Origin: Paenisporosarcina sp. HGH0030
GTDB taxonomy: Bacteria; Bacillota; Bacilli; Bacillales_A; Planococcaceae
DNA: 64,000 bases
Direction of reading: 5' to 3'
NCBI RefSeq assembly: GCF_000411295.1
Contig: NZ_KE150421.1
Span: 2,007,451 to 2,071,450 of the forward strand
Below are positions 1 to 8,068 of the stretch, in pieces (the first letter of the stretch is position 1; each line of letters opens with the position of its first letter). The notes below the pieces were generated by a model. That model worked only from the letters and a program-made list of their open reading frames with translations. It did not search any database and was not told where the DNA came from. Both the position numbers and the translations under genes were made by a program.

Positions 1-517
1 TATAGGCAATGATGCCCGAACCTGCCCACACAAGGAGCGGGTATTTATCCATTAGATTCATAATGAGCTGACTACCAAAAATAATCAGTGGCACACTAAT
101 AGCCAGTCCAATGACAATCAAGACGATATTTCCTTCTGCAGCTCCTGCAATAGCCAGTACATTATCCAGACTCATGACTAAGTCAGCAAAAATAATCGTA
201 CGAATAGCGCCAAACAGCGACGCTGAGGAGTGCAAATCTGGATCTTCATTAGCAGATTTAATTAAATCAAATGCAATATATAACAACAATAATCCACCAA
301 TAATTTCTACAAACGGGATTTCCAAAAGATAGACAGCCGCAAATGTTAGCACTACACGCAATCCAAGTGCACCAACTGTTCCAATGAAAATGGCTTTCTT
401 GCGTTTGTCTTCGGATAATTTTCTGCTTGCTAGCGCAATGACGACGGCATTATCGCCACTTAATACGATATTAATCAAAATAATTTCAAGTAGTATGCCA
501 AAGAAATGTGCATCCAT
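1..517 (-). CDS. TerC family integral membrane protein (C-terminus beyond window)
   Basis: The frame is open to the window edge, so the C-terminal part is missing. The visible 172 residues are almost all hydrophobic helices. The two acidic signatures of TerC proteins are present: VLSGDNAVVIALA near residue 15 and DLVMSLDNVLAIAGA near residue 113. TerC/YjbE-type proteins are membrane proteins linked to metal (Mn2+) export or tellurite resistance; which applies here cannot be told. I prefer the ATG at 517 (MDAHFF), which matches the usual start just before the first helix. An ATG six codons upstream (535) is also possible; neither has a strong ribosome binding site. Confidence 0.85.
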   Translation of the reverse strand, partial: MDAHFFGILLEIILINIVLSGDNAVVIALASRKLSEDKRKKAIFIGTVGALGLRVVLTFAAVYLLEIPFVEIIGGLLLLYIAFDLIKSANEDPDLHSSASLFGAIRTIIFADLVMSLDNVLAIAGAAEGNIVLIVIGLAISVPLIIFGSQLIMNLMDKYPLLVWAGSGIIAY

Positions 518-598
518 TTTTTCATCTTCTTTCATTTTGTTCTGTAACTCTTATTACATCATACTCCTCAAACAAAATCTTTCAAGTTTCTTTCCAAT

Positions 599-638
599 AA
601 AAAGCCCATGAAAGCTGCCGTATGGCAACCCGTCATGG
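599..638 (-). terminator. Terminator of the sulfonate-type ABC operon
   Basis: On the minus strand CCATGA pairs with TCATGG (606-638) around a loop that holds GCC/GGC pairing, followed by GCTTTTTATT. It lies just after the substrate-binding protein gene. Confidence 0.5.
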
Positions 639-649
639 ACTGAAATTTA

Positions 650-1720
650 TCATTCATATTTGCCAATGATTTTAACTGCTTTTTCCGTAATGTCTGTATC
701 AATGGCTTCATCAAAATCAAACTCGCCTCTAATTGCACCATTCTTCTTATACAGTTCGTACTGATCACGAATATCATCTGTGAACATTTTGCCATTTGGA
801 TCAAGTCCAGTGACAAATACATCTTTCCAGACAGCTGCATCTTTTAAAGCTGTGTATTCTGTCATGATGTCGATGATTTCATCTGTGCCTTCGCCTTTTT
901 TGAAGGCATCATTGTAATCTCTTACACCTTTCAAGTAAGCTGCCATGAAACGTAAGGACACGTCCTGCTCGTCATTCATGAACTTCGGTGAACCTAGTAC
1001 CATGGCAATTTGAGCTTTCGGTGCAAAGTCGGTTGCATCACCTAATCGAACATGAATACCTTCGGCAACGCCTTGCGTGATTAGAGGTTCAATATTCAAA
1101 GCTGCATCAATGGAGCCGTTTTCGATGGCTGCCATCATGTTTCCGAAATCCGGCATAAGAACAAACTCGACGTCATCCTTCGACAGACCTGCGTGGTCAA
1201 GCATTAGATGGTATATATAATCGTCAACTCCATGCTCCCCTGAAACTGCAATGCGTTTTCCTTTTAAATCACTGTATGTTTTGATTTCATCCTGTTTATC
1301 AGCACCTATTACAAATGTGAAGTAGGACTTCCCTATTTCATTATGGCCTTTATCGGCAACAATTTTCACATCGATTCCTTGTGCAATCGCATTAAAGAAG
1401 GCAGCTGAGGAAATACCTCCTGCAATATCCACATCCCCTGATGCCAATGCTGGCAACATGTCGTCACTATTCGCGAATGTTGCAAATTCCACTTCGATAT
1501 TATATTCAGCAAAATAACCTTTTTCATTAGCAATATAAAAGCCTGCCCCAGAAGCAGAACCGTCTTCTGCAATGACTACTTTCGTTTTCTTACTTAAAGG
1601 TGCTAAATCACCAGAAGGATTATCTTTACTTACATCGTCATTCACTTTCACTGCTTCCTTATCAGAGCAACCCCCAACAAGTAAAATCAAAACGCCCAAC
1701 ATGCCTAGCCACTTTTTCAT
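650..1720 (-). CDS. ssuA: ABC transporter substrate-binding lipoprotein, SsuA/TauA/NMT1-like
   Basis: 356 residues. The N-terminus is a lipoprotein signal with lipobox VGGC (Cys18), so the mature protein should be tethered outside the membrane. GFYIANEKGYFAEYNIEVEF and SGDVDIAGG are typical of the NMT1/SsuA fold that binds sulfonates, nitrate, pyrimidine precursors or similar small anions and aromatics. It is the last gene of a permease-ATPase-binding protein operon, starting 15 nt after the ATPase stop. Substrate is not readable from sequence; aliphatic sulfonate or taurine is the default family guess, thiamine or riboflavin precursors are alternatives. Confidence 0.82.
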   Translation of the reverse strand: MKKWLGMLGVLILLVGGCSDKEAVKVNDDVSKDNPSGDLAPLSKKTKVVIAEDGSASGAGFYIANEKGYFAEYNIEVEFATFANSDDMLPALASGDVDIAGGISSAAFFNAIAQGIDVKIVADKGHNEIGKSYFTFVIGADKQDEIKTYSDLKGKRIAVSGEHGVDDYIYHLMLDHAGLSKDDVEFVLMPDFGNMMAAIENGSIDAALNIEPLITQGVAEGIHVRLGDATDFAPKAQIAMVLGSPKFMNDEQDVSLRFMAAYLKGVRDYNDAFKKGEGTDEIIDIMTEYTALKDAAVWKDVFVTGLDPNGKMFTDDIRDQYELYKKNGAIRGEFDFDEAIDTDITEKAVKIIGKYE

Positions 1721-1735
1721 CTATTCACTCCTCGA

Positions 1736-2515
1736 TTACAATCTTGATCCTTGTACTTCTATTTGCAAGTGACGCCAGATTTCCAGAAATTTCGAAGCCA
1801 TTTCCGGATTCGAGCGAAAGTCTTCTAATTTCCTTGGACGAGGCAGATCTATTTTCATTTCTGCCACGATTTTGCCTGGCTGCGCACTCATGAGTAATAC
1901 ACGATCACTTAAATACAATGCTTCGTCGATGCTATGTGTGATGAATAACACCGTTTTCTTTGTTTCCGACCAAATCGACAATAATTCTTCTTGTAAAATG
2001 TATTTATTCTGTTCGTCTAAAGCTCCAAATGGTTCATCCATCAATAAGATTTCTGGGTCATTAGCAAACGCCCGAGCGATGCTGACACGTTGTTTCATGC
2101 CGCCTGAAAGCTCTTTCGGATACATTTTGGCGAATTTCCCAAGACCCACTTTGTTCAAAAAATACGTTGTTCGTTCTTTTACAATCGATTTTGGCAAGTG
2201 CCGCATCGTCAGTCCGAACGCTACATTTTCCTCAACAGTCAGCCAAGGGAGTATGCCACGTTCCTGAAACACCATCGATTGACTCGGTCGATCTTCATCT
2301 CCGGGTTCAATGGTAAAATCTCCTGAACTTTGATTTTCAAGACCCGCCAGAATGCGAAGTAACGTTGTTTTTCCACAGCCGCTCGGACCAACGAGACACA
2401 CAAATTCCCCGTCTTCAATATCGAGCGAGATATTTTCAAGTGCAGTGACACTATTTTCTTTCTTGTAAAATACTTTCGTTAATTCATGGATTGATATTTT
2501 GGATTTTGAGCTCAC
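1736..2515 (-). CDS. ssuB: ABC transporter ATPase, SsuB/TauB-like
   Basis: 259 residues with every nucleotide-binding motif in order: Walker A GPSGCGKTT (about residue 43), Q-loop VFQERG, signature LSGGMKQR, Walker B ILLMDEPFGALD and the H-loop THSIDEAL. The PFGALDEQ stretch is characteristic of the nitrate/sulfonate/taurine ATPase group. It starts 4 nt after the permease stop, so the two are translationally coupled. It powers import by the permease and lipoprotein encoded on either side. Confidence 0.9.
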   Translation of the reverse strand: MSSKSKISIHELTKVFYKKENSVTALENISLDIEDGEFVCLVGPSGCGKTTLLRILAGLENQSSGDFTIEPGDEDRPSQSMVFQERGILPWLTVEENVAFGLTMRHLPKSIVKERTTYFLNKVGLGKFAKMYPKELSGGMKQRVSIARAFANDPEILLMDEPFGALDEQNKYILQEELLSIWSETKKTVLFITHSIDEALYLSDRVLLMSAQPGKIVAEMKIDLPRPRKLEDFRSNPEMASKFLEIWRHLQIEVQGSRL

Positions 2516-2519
2516 GTCG

Positions 2520-3326
2520 TCACCTCCACGGAACTAATTTTCGTTGTAAGCCACGTAATAACAATGAAAAGATATATCCAAAGAACGAAATCAGGATTAA
2601 TCCGACAAACATCTCTTTTAATAAAAACGCACTGTAGGACGTCCAAATCAAATAACCAATTCCTGAAGTTGCGCCCATCATTTCTGCTGCAACAATGGTA
2701 AGCAACGCAATTGCCTGCCCCATTTGAATGCCTTCCAGCATGACGGGAAGCGAACCAGGTAAAGCGATTTTCAAAAAGAAATCCTTACTGCTTGCTCCAT
2801 AATTCTTCGCCACATCCAAATAAATGGAGTCTATCGAAATAACACCAGCTACGGTATTGATCACAACTGGAAAGAAGACACTACCCGCAATGGTAACAAC
2901 TTTCGATACTTCACCAATACCAAAAATGATTAAAATAATCGGTAATAATGCAAGTGTGGGAATAGGCATCAATGCCATAATAATTGGAGAAATAAAATGG
3001 CGGATTGGCGCATATAACCCCATACACAAACCGATGATAATTCCAGGAATAACACCTAGTAAGAAACCAAACCCTATTCGGAATAGTGATATGTTAATGT
3101 GATGAAACAATTCACCAGTCGTGAGCAATTCGAAAAACGTGGTAACAATTGCAGTTGGCGGAGGGAAAAACCTCGCATCAATCAGTCCGGTTTGAGATAG
3201 AAATTGCCAGATGAGCAAGAGACATACTGGAGAAAAAATGGTTAGCCACGTCTTCAGTCGATTCTGTCTTTGCTGCTTTCGCCATTCTTGTTGTTCCGTT
3301 TCTATTGGATTTTTTATATCCCTCAT
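2520..3326 (-). CDS. ssuC: ABC transporter permease, SsuC/TauC-like
   Basis: 268 residues, about six hydrophobic helices. The BPD_transp_1 EAA loop appears as KNYGASSKDFFLKIALPGSL, the site that docks the ATPase. I chose the ATG at 3326 (MRDIKN) because AGGTGG lies 7 nt upstream; the in-frame ATG at 3344 has no ribosome binding site. It is the first gene of the importer operon. Upstream lies an unusual 21-bp repeat array (3403-3486) rather than another gene, so the promoter must be in or next to that array. Confidence 0.88.
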   Translation of the reverse strand: MRDIKNPIETEQQEWRKQQRQNRLKTWLTIFSPVCLLLIWQFLSQTGLIDARFFPPPTAIVTTFFELLTTGELFHHINISLFRIGFGFLLGVIPGIIIGLCMGLYAPIRHFISPIIMALMPIPTLALLPIILIIFGIGEVSKVVTIAGSVFFPVVINTVAGVISIDSIYLDVAKNYGASSKDFFLKIALPGSLPVMLEGIQMGQAIALLTIVAAEMMGATSGIGYLIWTSYSAFLLKEMFVGLILISFFGYIFSLLLRGLQRKLVPWR

Positions 3327-3402
3327 TTTCCACCACCTCTTCATCCAAATAATATGAAGATAAGAGGAAATGTGTTCTCACTAAATAGCGTCCCATATCG
3401 TT

Positions 3403-3486
3403 TTCAGACGTCGATTATGTAATTTCAGACGTGGTGTCATTTTATTCACACGTCACAAACTATTTTTCAGACTTCATTCTTAAAAA
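3403..3486. repeat. Four-unit array with exact 21-bp period
   Basis: TTCAGACG-type starts fall at 3403, 3424, 3445 (TTCACACG) and 3466 (TTCAGACT), exactly 21 bp apart. The first 8 bases of each unit are conserved and the other 13 vary. It lies between the importer operon and the YpzG-like gene. Confidence 0.75.
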
Positions 3487-3528
3487 GACGGACTGAGCCA
3501 ACTGCATTCCAAAAACTCTTCTCCAAAC

Positions 3529-3555
3529 AAAAAAGACCCGAAAAATTTCCGGGTC
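3529..3555 (-). terminator. Terminator of the YpzG-like gene
   Basis: GACCCG (3535-3540) pairs with CGGGTC (3550-3555). On the minus strand the stem is followed by a run of six T (3529-3534). Confidence 0.8.
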
Positions 3556-3575
3556 CCAATTTCTTCTTATTCAAC

Positions 3576-3731
3576 TTATCCGTTTCGGTAAATTTTGGCG
3601 CTGGTTTTTAATCTCTCAGTCGATTGTGATTCTTCTGTGTTACCGTTGACTTGTGATTTGGTCCTCTTTGGCCTTGTCCAGTTATGATGTAATTCCGCTG
3701 ATTTTGAATCCAGTGGTTGTTTTTTACTCAT
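3576..3731 (-). CDS. YpzG-like small protein
   Basis: 51 residues, very basic and polar, with no hydrophobic segment. AAGAGGTG lies 7 nt before the ATG and a clean terminator follows the stop, so this is a real short transcription unit. The central HHNWTRPKRTKSQVNG resembles, from memory, the conserved block of the YpzG family of short Bacillales proteins of unknown function; no search was possible. Size and composition would also suit a minor spore protein, but no sporulation promoter is obvious upstream. Confidence 0.62.
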   Translation of the reverse strand: MSKKQPLDSKSAELHHNWTRPKRTKSQVNGNTEESQSTERLKTSAKIYRNG

Positions 3732-3816
3732 TGCCTTTCACCTCTTTTTTTAAGAATGAAAAGAAGAAATCTTGTTCAGTATGCGTAATACTCGTTAATC
3801 TATGAGTTGCGAAAAA

Positions 3817-4266
3817 TTAATTTCTATTTAATTGCTGAAGAATTAATTCATTAAACCTACGTTCAAAACTCTCATTATCTTCTTTCCTTCTCTTTTTTGG
3901 CCCTTTCATTCGACCACCTGCCTGGCGAATTTTCTTGGCAATATGACGACTATCCAATAGTTGATCTATATTTTCATTCGTATACTCGCGACCATTTTGA
4001 TCCATCACTAATCCTCGTTTGGCTAATACCATTGCAGCCAAACCGTAATCCTGTGTAATAACAATATCTCCAGGTTTAACGCGATTGACAAGCACAAAAT
4101 CCACAGCATCCATGCCTTTTGATACCATCACTGTTTTGGCACCTTCACGTTGCATATTGTGTGCTGTATCGCAGAATAAAGTGACAGGCATTTCATAACG
4201 TTTAGCGATTTGAATCGTGCTATCTACTACTGGACATCCATCTGCATCAACTAATATGTTGATCAT
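3817..4266 (-). CDS. UPF0178 (YaiI/YqxD, DUF188) family protein
   Basis: 149 residues. The N-terminus ILVDADGCPV, the middle DIVITQDYGLAAM and the basic end GGRMKGPKKRRKED are family hallmarks. Acidic residues in DADGCP and TQDYGLA recall PIN/NYN-like nucleases, and the family is sometimes grouped with them, but I know of no established activity. GGAGGG lies upstream of the ATG. It is monocistronic and divergent from the potassium channel gene. Confidence 0.88.
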   Translation of the reverse strand: MINILVDADGCPVVDSTIQIAKRYEMPVTLFCDTAHNMQREGAKTVMVSKGMDAVDFVLVNRVKPGDIVITQDYGLAAMVLAKRGLVMDQNGREYTNENIDQLLDSRHIAKKIRQAGGRMKGPKKRRKEDNESFERRFNELILQQLNRN

Positions 4267-4418
4267 TTTTCACATTTCCCTCCACTTCAAAACAAATTTC
4301 CGTCAATGTCCTTTGCTCAGCTTTCCATTAATCAACCGAATCATGTTCGTTATCTAGCACATGCAAATAAAAACGTGTAAACTTAAGCTTACAGATTCTG
4401 GCGATTGGAGATAGTTAC

Positions 4419-5447
4419 ATGCATTTTTTTTTGAAAGTTGGACTAAGTCTAGTCCGCATGAAGAACTTAACTTTATTATTTGCAGCACTACTCTTTATTG
4501 TATTTTGTACGGTGACGATTTACTTGTTGGAACCTGATACGTTTGAAGGATTGTTAACATCATTTTACTTTGTAATGACCACCTTTGCTACTGTAGGCTA
4601 CGGTGATTATTCACCAGTTACGGGAGTAGGTAAATTATTTACAGTCATTATGTACTTATTGGGAATTGGATTACTCGGTGTTGTTATCGGGAAAATAGTA
4701 GATGCGTTTTCCATATTCAGAAGACGCAAGGAGGAAGGTAAGTTGTCTTATACACATGAACATCACATCATCATTGTCGGGTGGGGAAAGAAAACTGAAA
4801 TGGCCCTTAAGGAAATTCTTTCATCTGATCCTTCGGTGGAAATTGTCATAATTGATACTCTTCCTACATCTCCTACAGATGTCACCATGAATCGTGTCCA
4901 TTATGTACAAGGTGATCCATCTGAAGAAGGACCATTTGTTCAGGCGAATATCACGAAAGCCAAGTCTGTCATCATTTTTGCTGATGAAAACATCCAAGTC
5001 GCGTCTTTGCGAGATGCCAAGACATTGACGATTGCTATTACTTGTGAACGTCTAGCTTCAAATGTGCATACGACAGTTGAAGTGATGACGGAGAAACAAC
5101 TCGCCAACTTCTCACATGTCAAAGTGGATGAGTTTATTTTGTCCCAGGAAACCATTTCTCTACTAGCCGTTCGCTCTGCTTTACATCAAAATGTTGGCAA
5201 TATCGTGACACAACTGATTAGTCGCACTGTGGGCGAGGATTTGTTTGAAGTCCCGACACGCTCTGAATGGAAGACATATGGGGACGCATTTCATGCATTA
5301 TTAGTACATGGCGCAACATTGATTGCCGACCGTCAGAAAATGGACATTAATCGTCGTTTACAGGAACACATTCCATCTGATGCAGTTCTTACGGTCATTT
5401 GTGATGAATCAACCTATCAATCTATTATTTCGAAAAGTGGGCAGTGA
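4419..5447 (+). CDS. Potassium channel with RCK (TrkA-N) domain
   Basis: 342 residues. Two membrane helices (about 17-37 and 75-100) flank a pore loop with the K+ selectivity filter TVGYGD (58-63). A charged linker RRRKEEGK leads into a cytosolic RCK domain with the Rossmann turn IIIVGWGKKTEMA (about 117-129), which normally binds a ligand that gates the channel. The layout matches the MthK/YugO group of two-helix bacterial K+ channels. GGAG sits 8 nt before the ATG. It forms a single-gene unit closed by a strong terminator. Confidence 0.9.
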   Translation: MHFFLKVGLSLVRMKNLTLLFAALLFIVFCTVTIYLLEPDTFEGLLTSFYFVMTTFATVGYGDYSPVTGVGKLFTVIMYLLGIGLLGVVIGKIVDAFSIFRRRKEEGKLSYTHEHHIIIVGWGKKTEMALKEILSSDPSVEIVIIDTLPTSPTDVTMNRVHYVQGDPSEEGPFVQANITKAKSVIIFADENIQVASLRDAKTLTIAITCERLASNVHTTVEVMTEKQLANFSHVKVDEFILSQETISLLAVRSALHQNVGNIVTQLISRTVGEDLFEVPTRSEWKTYGDAFHALLVHGATLIADRQKMDINRRLQEHIPSDAVLTVICDESTYQSIISKSGQ

Positions 5448-5464
5448 GAATTAAATAAACAAGT

Positions 5465-5494
5465 AAAGCCATTCTATCGCAGAATGGCTTTTTC
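5465..5494 (+). terminator. Terminator after the potassium channel gene
   Basis: AAAGCCATTCT pairs with AGAATGGCTTT around a 5-nt loop, then a T run. Confidence 0.85.
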
Positions 5495-5502
5495 TATTTT
5501 GC

Positions 5503-6009
5503 TTATTCAGCTAGTTGTTCCGCTAATTTCAACAACTCATCCTTCAACTCATTCTCATTCAGCTCTGACATATTTAAAGTATATGAATACGTAACATCTT
5601 TGACAATTACGTCAAGTTGATTGGGTAAGGTATATTGAGCTTGATAGCCATTATTCAAAGTGATTTCTTCCGGATTGCTATCTGAATAATCTATGTTACC
5701 CGTTGTAGTAGAAAGCAGTAGGTTATTATCTTTCTTATCTAAAGCCATAAATTGTGCATCCGGATTTTGACCCTTTCCACCGATATCCGTAATTCCTAAA
5801 GATTTGAATCCCACAGTTTTGAATGGCAATTTCTCGGGCAAGTTGACTTCATAGGGTAAAGCATCAATGGCCACGTCCACTGAAGGTGCGCTGTAAAACT
5901 TGATGAATCCGTCTTCACTTTCTTTTGATTCAGTTAATTGTGATGTATCTAAGCTATTCGAGCATCCAGCTAACATTAGTAAGCTGCCTGCCAATAAGAA
6001 TTTTTTCAT
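5503..6009 (-). CDS. Putative lipoprotein of unknown function
   Basis: 168 residues. The first 16 are a lipoprotein signal with lipobox LAGC (Cys16), followed by a Ser/Glu-rich linker. The rest reads as a compact beta-rich domain (PLPYEVNLPEKLPF-like stretch near residue 55, then alternating strands), reminiscent of DUF4367-type extracellular domains, which I cannot confirm. AGGGGGAA lies upstream of the start. It is monocistronic and divergent from the PAP2 gene. Function not recognised. Confidence 0.68.
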   Translation of the reverse strand: MKKFLLAGSLLMLAGCSNSLDTSQLTESKESEDGFIKFYSAPSVDVAIDALPYEVNLPEKLPFKTVGFKSLGITDIGGKGQNPDAQFMALDKKDNNLLLSTTTGNIDYSDSNPEEITLNNGYQAQYTLPNQLDVIVKDVTYSYTLNMSELNENELKDELLKLAEQLAE

Positions 6010-6113
6010 ATTTATTCCCCCTACTTTAAAGTATACAAGTTTCTGCTAAATTTTGGAGGTAATGTAAATAAATTATTACCATATATAACTACAAGCATGG
6101 AGTTGTTGAAACA

Positions 6114-6752
6114 TTGGTTAAAAAGCCTAATAATAAGCTATTTTTATTGTTAAGTTGCTTCACTGCGCTTGGTTTTATCCTAATTGCATTCATGGTCGAA
6201 CAAAAACAAATTGAACAATTTGACAGCCCCATTGCCACTTTCATTCAAAGTTTCGAAACTCCTTTCTCGACGAATATGATGCTTTTTTTCACAAATATTG
6301 GATCAGGAACTTCCATTAACATTATTGCTTTTATCATTTTCATTATCTTTTATTTCTTTTTAAAATTTCGGGCAGAACTCCTTCTATTCATTGTCGTCCT
6401 GCTCGGTTCCCACTATCTTTTTCGCGTAATAAAACTACTTTTCAAAAGAGAACGACCAGATTTACATCGCCTTATTGAAATTGGTGGGTACAGTTTTCCA
6501 AGCGGACATGCAACAAATGCAATATGTATATATGGAATTCTAACGTTTATTTTGTGGTGTCATATTCCATCTCGTATCGGTCGATTTCTTCTGTTATCTT
6601 TCAGTACTTTCATGATTCTTATGATTGGGATAAGCCGAATCTATTTAGGCGTCCATTATCCAAGTGATGTTCTAGCTGGCTATTTTGCAGGTGGCTGTTG
6701 GCTAACAATTGCCATATGGAGTTATCATGTTGCGCTCGTTAAGCTTAATTAA
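6114..6752 (+). CDS. PAP2-family lipid phosphatase
   Basis: 212 residues with five to six hydrophobic helices. The three phosphatase motifs are present: KRERPD, SFPSGHAT (catalytic His) and SRIYLGVHYPSD. Such proteins dephosphorylate phosphatidic acid, phosphatidylglycerol phosphate or undecaprenyl pyrophosphate at the outer face of the membrane; YodM or BcrC are Bacillus analogues and the substrate is undetermined. The start is a TTG with GGAG 11 nt upstream; a nearby ATG (6097) is out of frame. Its 3' end overlaps the convergent GNAT gene by 8 nt. Confidence 0.87.
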   Translation: MVKKPNNKLFLLLSCFTALGFILIAFMVEQKQIEQFDSPIATFIQSFETPFSTNMMLFFTNIGSGTSINIIAFIIFIIFYFFLKFRAELLLFIVVLLGSHYLFRVIKLLFKRERPDLHRLIEIGGYSFPSGHATNAICIYGILTFILWCHIPSRIGRFLLLSFSTFMILMIGISRIYLGVHYPSDVLAGYFAGGCWLTIAIWSYHVALVKLN

Positions 6753-7278
6753 TTTGAGATGTCGCTCCAAAAAACGCTTTTGGATAATGTAATTCTCCAA
6801 CGGTGTTTTCAAGTTCTCTATCTTTCAGTTCGCAAACCATGAAAACGTCATCAGGCACTTGATATTGTGTCAATTCCAATCCATGAGCTCTAGCCGGTTG
6901 AAAACCAAACTTCGGATAATAGGTTGGGTGTCCAATGAGTAAGACCAGTCCATAGCCCAAGTCTTTCGCTCTTTTCAAACCTTCTTCAATCAATTTGATG
7001 CCAATGCCTTTTTTCTGAAATTCTGGCAAAACAGCAACAGGTGCTAGGACGACTACCTCTTTTTCGCCATTTTCATTGATAATTTTCGCCTTACTTAATA
7101 GTAGATGACCAACTATTTCACCTTGATCATCTGCCACTATCGATAATTCCGGAATGAAGCCATCTGAAAAACGAATGCGTTCCACAAGTTTTGCTTCATC
7201 GTCTCTATTTCCAAAAGCCGTGTAATTCAGATTGAATACATGTTTATAGTCATTTTTCGTTTCAGTTCGAATTTGCAT
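6745..7278 (-). CDS. GNAT family N-acetyltransferase
   Basis: 177 residues. The acetyl-CoA loop is VLPEFQKKGIGIKLIEEG (motif A), preceded by strand APVAV. LVLLIGHPTYYPKFGFQPA near the C-terminus is common in the YhbS-like GNAT group. I chose ATG 7278 because AGGTG lies 6-7 nt before it; the upstream in-frame GTG at 7287 is itself inside that ribosome binding site. Substrate unknown. Convergent with the PAP2 gene. Confidence 0.85.
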   Translation of the reverse strand: MQIRTETKNDYKHVFNLNYTAFGNRDDEAKLVERIRFSDGFIPELSIVADDQGEIVGHLLLSKAKIINENGEKEVVVLAPVAVLPEFQKKGIGIKLIEEGLKRAKDLGYGLVLLIGHPTYYPKFGFQPARAHGLELTQYQVPDDVFMVCELKDRELENTVGELHYPKAFFGATSQIN

Positions 7279-7377
7279 TCTATTCACCTATTTTCTTTAA
7301 ACTTCACTCAGTACTAACTTCTACCTCTAACACCACAATCCCTTTTTCTCAAACATCTTGTTTCCAAGAGTATAACT

Positions 7378-7423
7378 AAAAAAGCTTGAAACGGGCTGTG
7401 ATGGCTCGTTTCAAGCTTTTTTG
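7378..7423. terminator. Long bidirectional-type terminator hairpin
   Basis: AAAAAAGCTTGAAACG pairs with CGTTTCAAGCTTTTTT. It lies downstream of the minus-strand acetyltransferase gene at 7545. Confidence 0.82.
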
Positions 7424-7544
7424 TGTTAAGTTTCACGGATGATTTTATTTAAAAGAAGTAATCTGCGCCTGTTGGCTCACTCGGAAAGTGTGGCAAGCGC
7501 AAATGAATGATAACCAACCATACCGTTTATTAAAGCCATCATTA

Positions 7545-8057
7545 TTATTGATATTCTTTTGCAAATAACCGGACATCTTCTGAAGTAGATGCGTATTTTA
7601 TCGTGCCTTCATCTTTCATTCCCAGCTTTTGTAGAAGGTTCGCAGATTTTTCATTATCGAGTGATGTAAATCCAACAATTCGGCGATACCCTAAATCTTC
7701 TGCACCATAAGTTAAGGTAGCTTCTGCCGCTTCGTATGCATAGCCTTTACCCCAATATTTTGAGAGTACCGCAAATCCAAGATCCACATCTCTCAAGAAG
7801 TCACGATGAAGGAGTCCACAAATCCCGATTGGTATTGCATTTTCTTTCATTTCAATTAAGTACAAACCGATTCCATGCTCTTTATACATGGTCATCGGTC
7901 CCTCCACGATGTATTCCTTCGCCCCTTCTGCCGTGCGAATACCTCTATCACCGATATATTTTATCCAGTCTGGTTCATTCATGAGTTCTACTATAAACTC
8001 CGCATCATCTTCATTTAAATGACGAAGTATGAGTCTTTCTGTTTCTACTATTTTCAC
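7545..8057 (-). CDS. RimJ/RimL-type GNAT acetyltransferase
   Basis: 170 residues. The opening ETERLILRHLNEDDAEFI is typical of Acetyltransf_3 proteins that acetylate N-terminal residues of ribosomal or other proteins, or small amines. GYAYEAAEATLTYG and FTSLDNEKSANLLQKLGM are the late conserved motifs. I chose the GTG at 8057: GAGGTG sits 6 nt before it, whereas the in-frame GTG at 8066 is part of that Shine-Dalgarno. It may be co-transcribed with the ABC exporter just upstream (12-nt gap). Target unknown. Confidence 0.87.
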   Translation of the reverse strand: MKIVETERLILRHLNEDDAEFIVELMNEPDWIKYIGDRGIRTAEGAKEYIVEGPMTMYKEHGIGLYLIEMKENAIPIGICGLLHRDFLRDVDLGFAVLSKYWGKGYAYEAAEATLTYGAEDLGYRRIVGFTSLDNEKSANLLQKLGMKDEGTIKYASTSEDVRLFAKEYQ

Positions 8058-8068
8058 GCAATTCACCT

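Noticed and set aside
3403-3486. CRISPR-like array
   Set aside because: Units are only 21 bp with 8 conserved bases; no repeat-spacer structure and no cas genes. The same applies to 28143 and 31125.
7448-7525. Short minus-strand frame ending GADYFF between the two GNAT genes
   Set aside because: Reads like a protein tail (LRLPHFPSEPTGADYFF) but stops lie just upstream and there is no start; too short to call a remnant.
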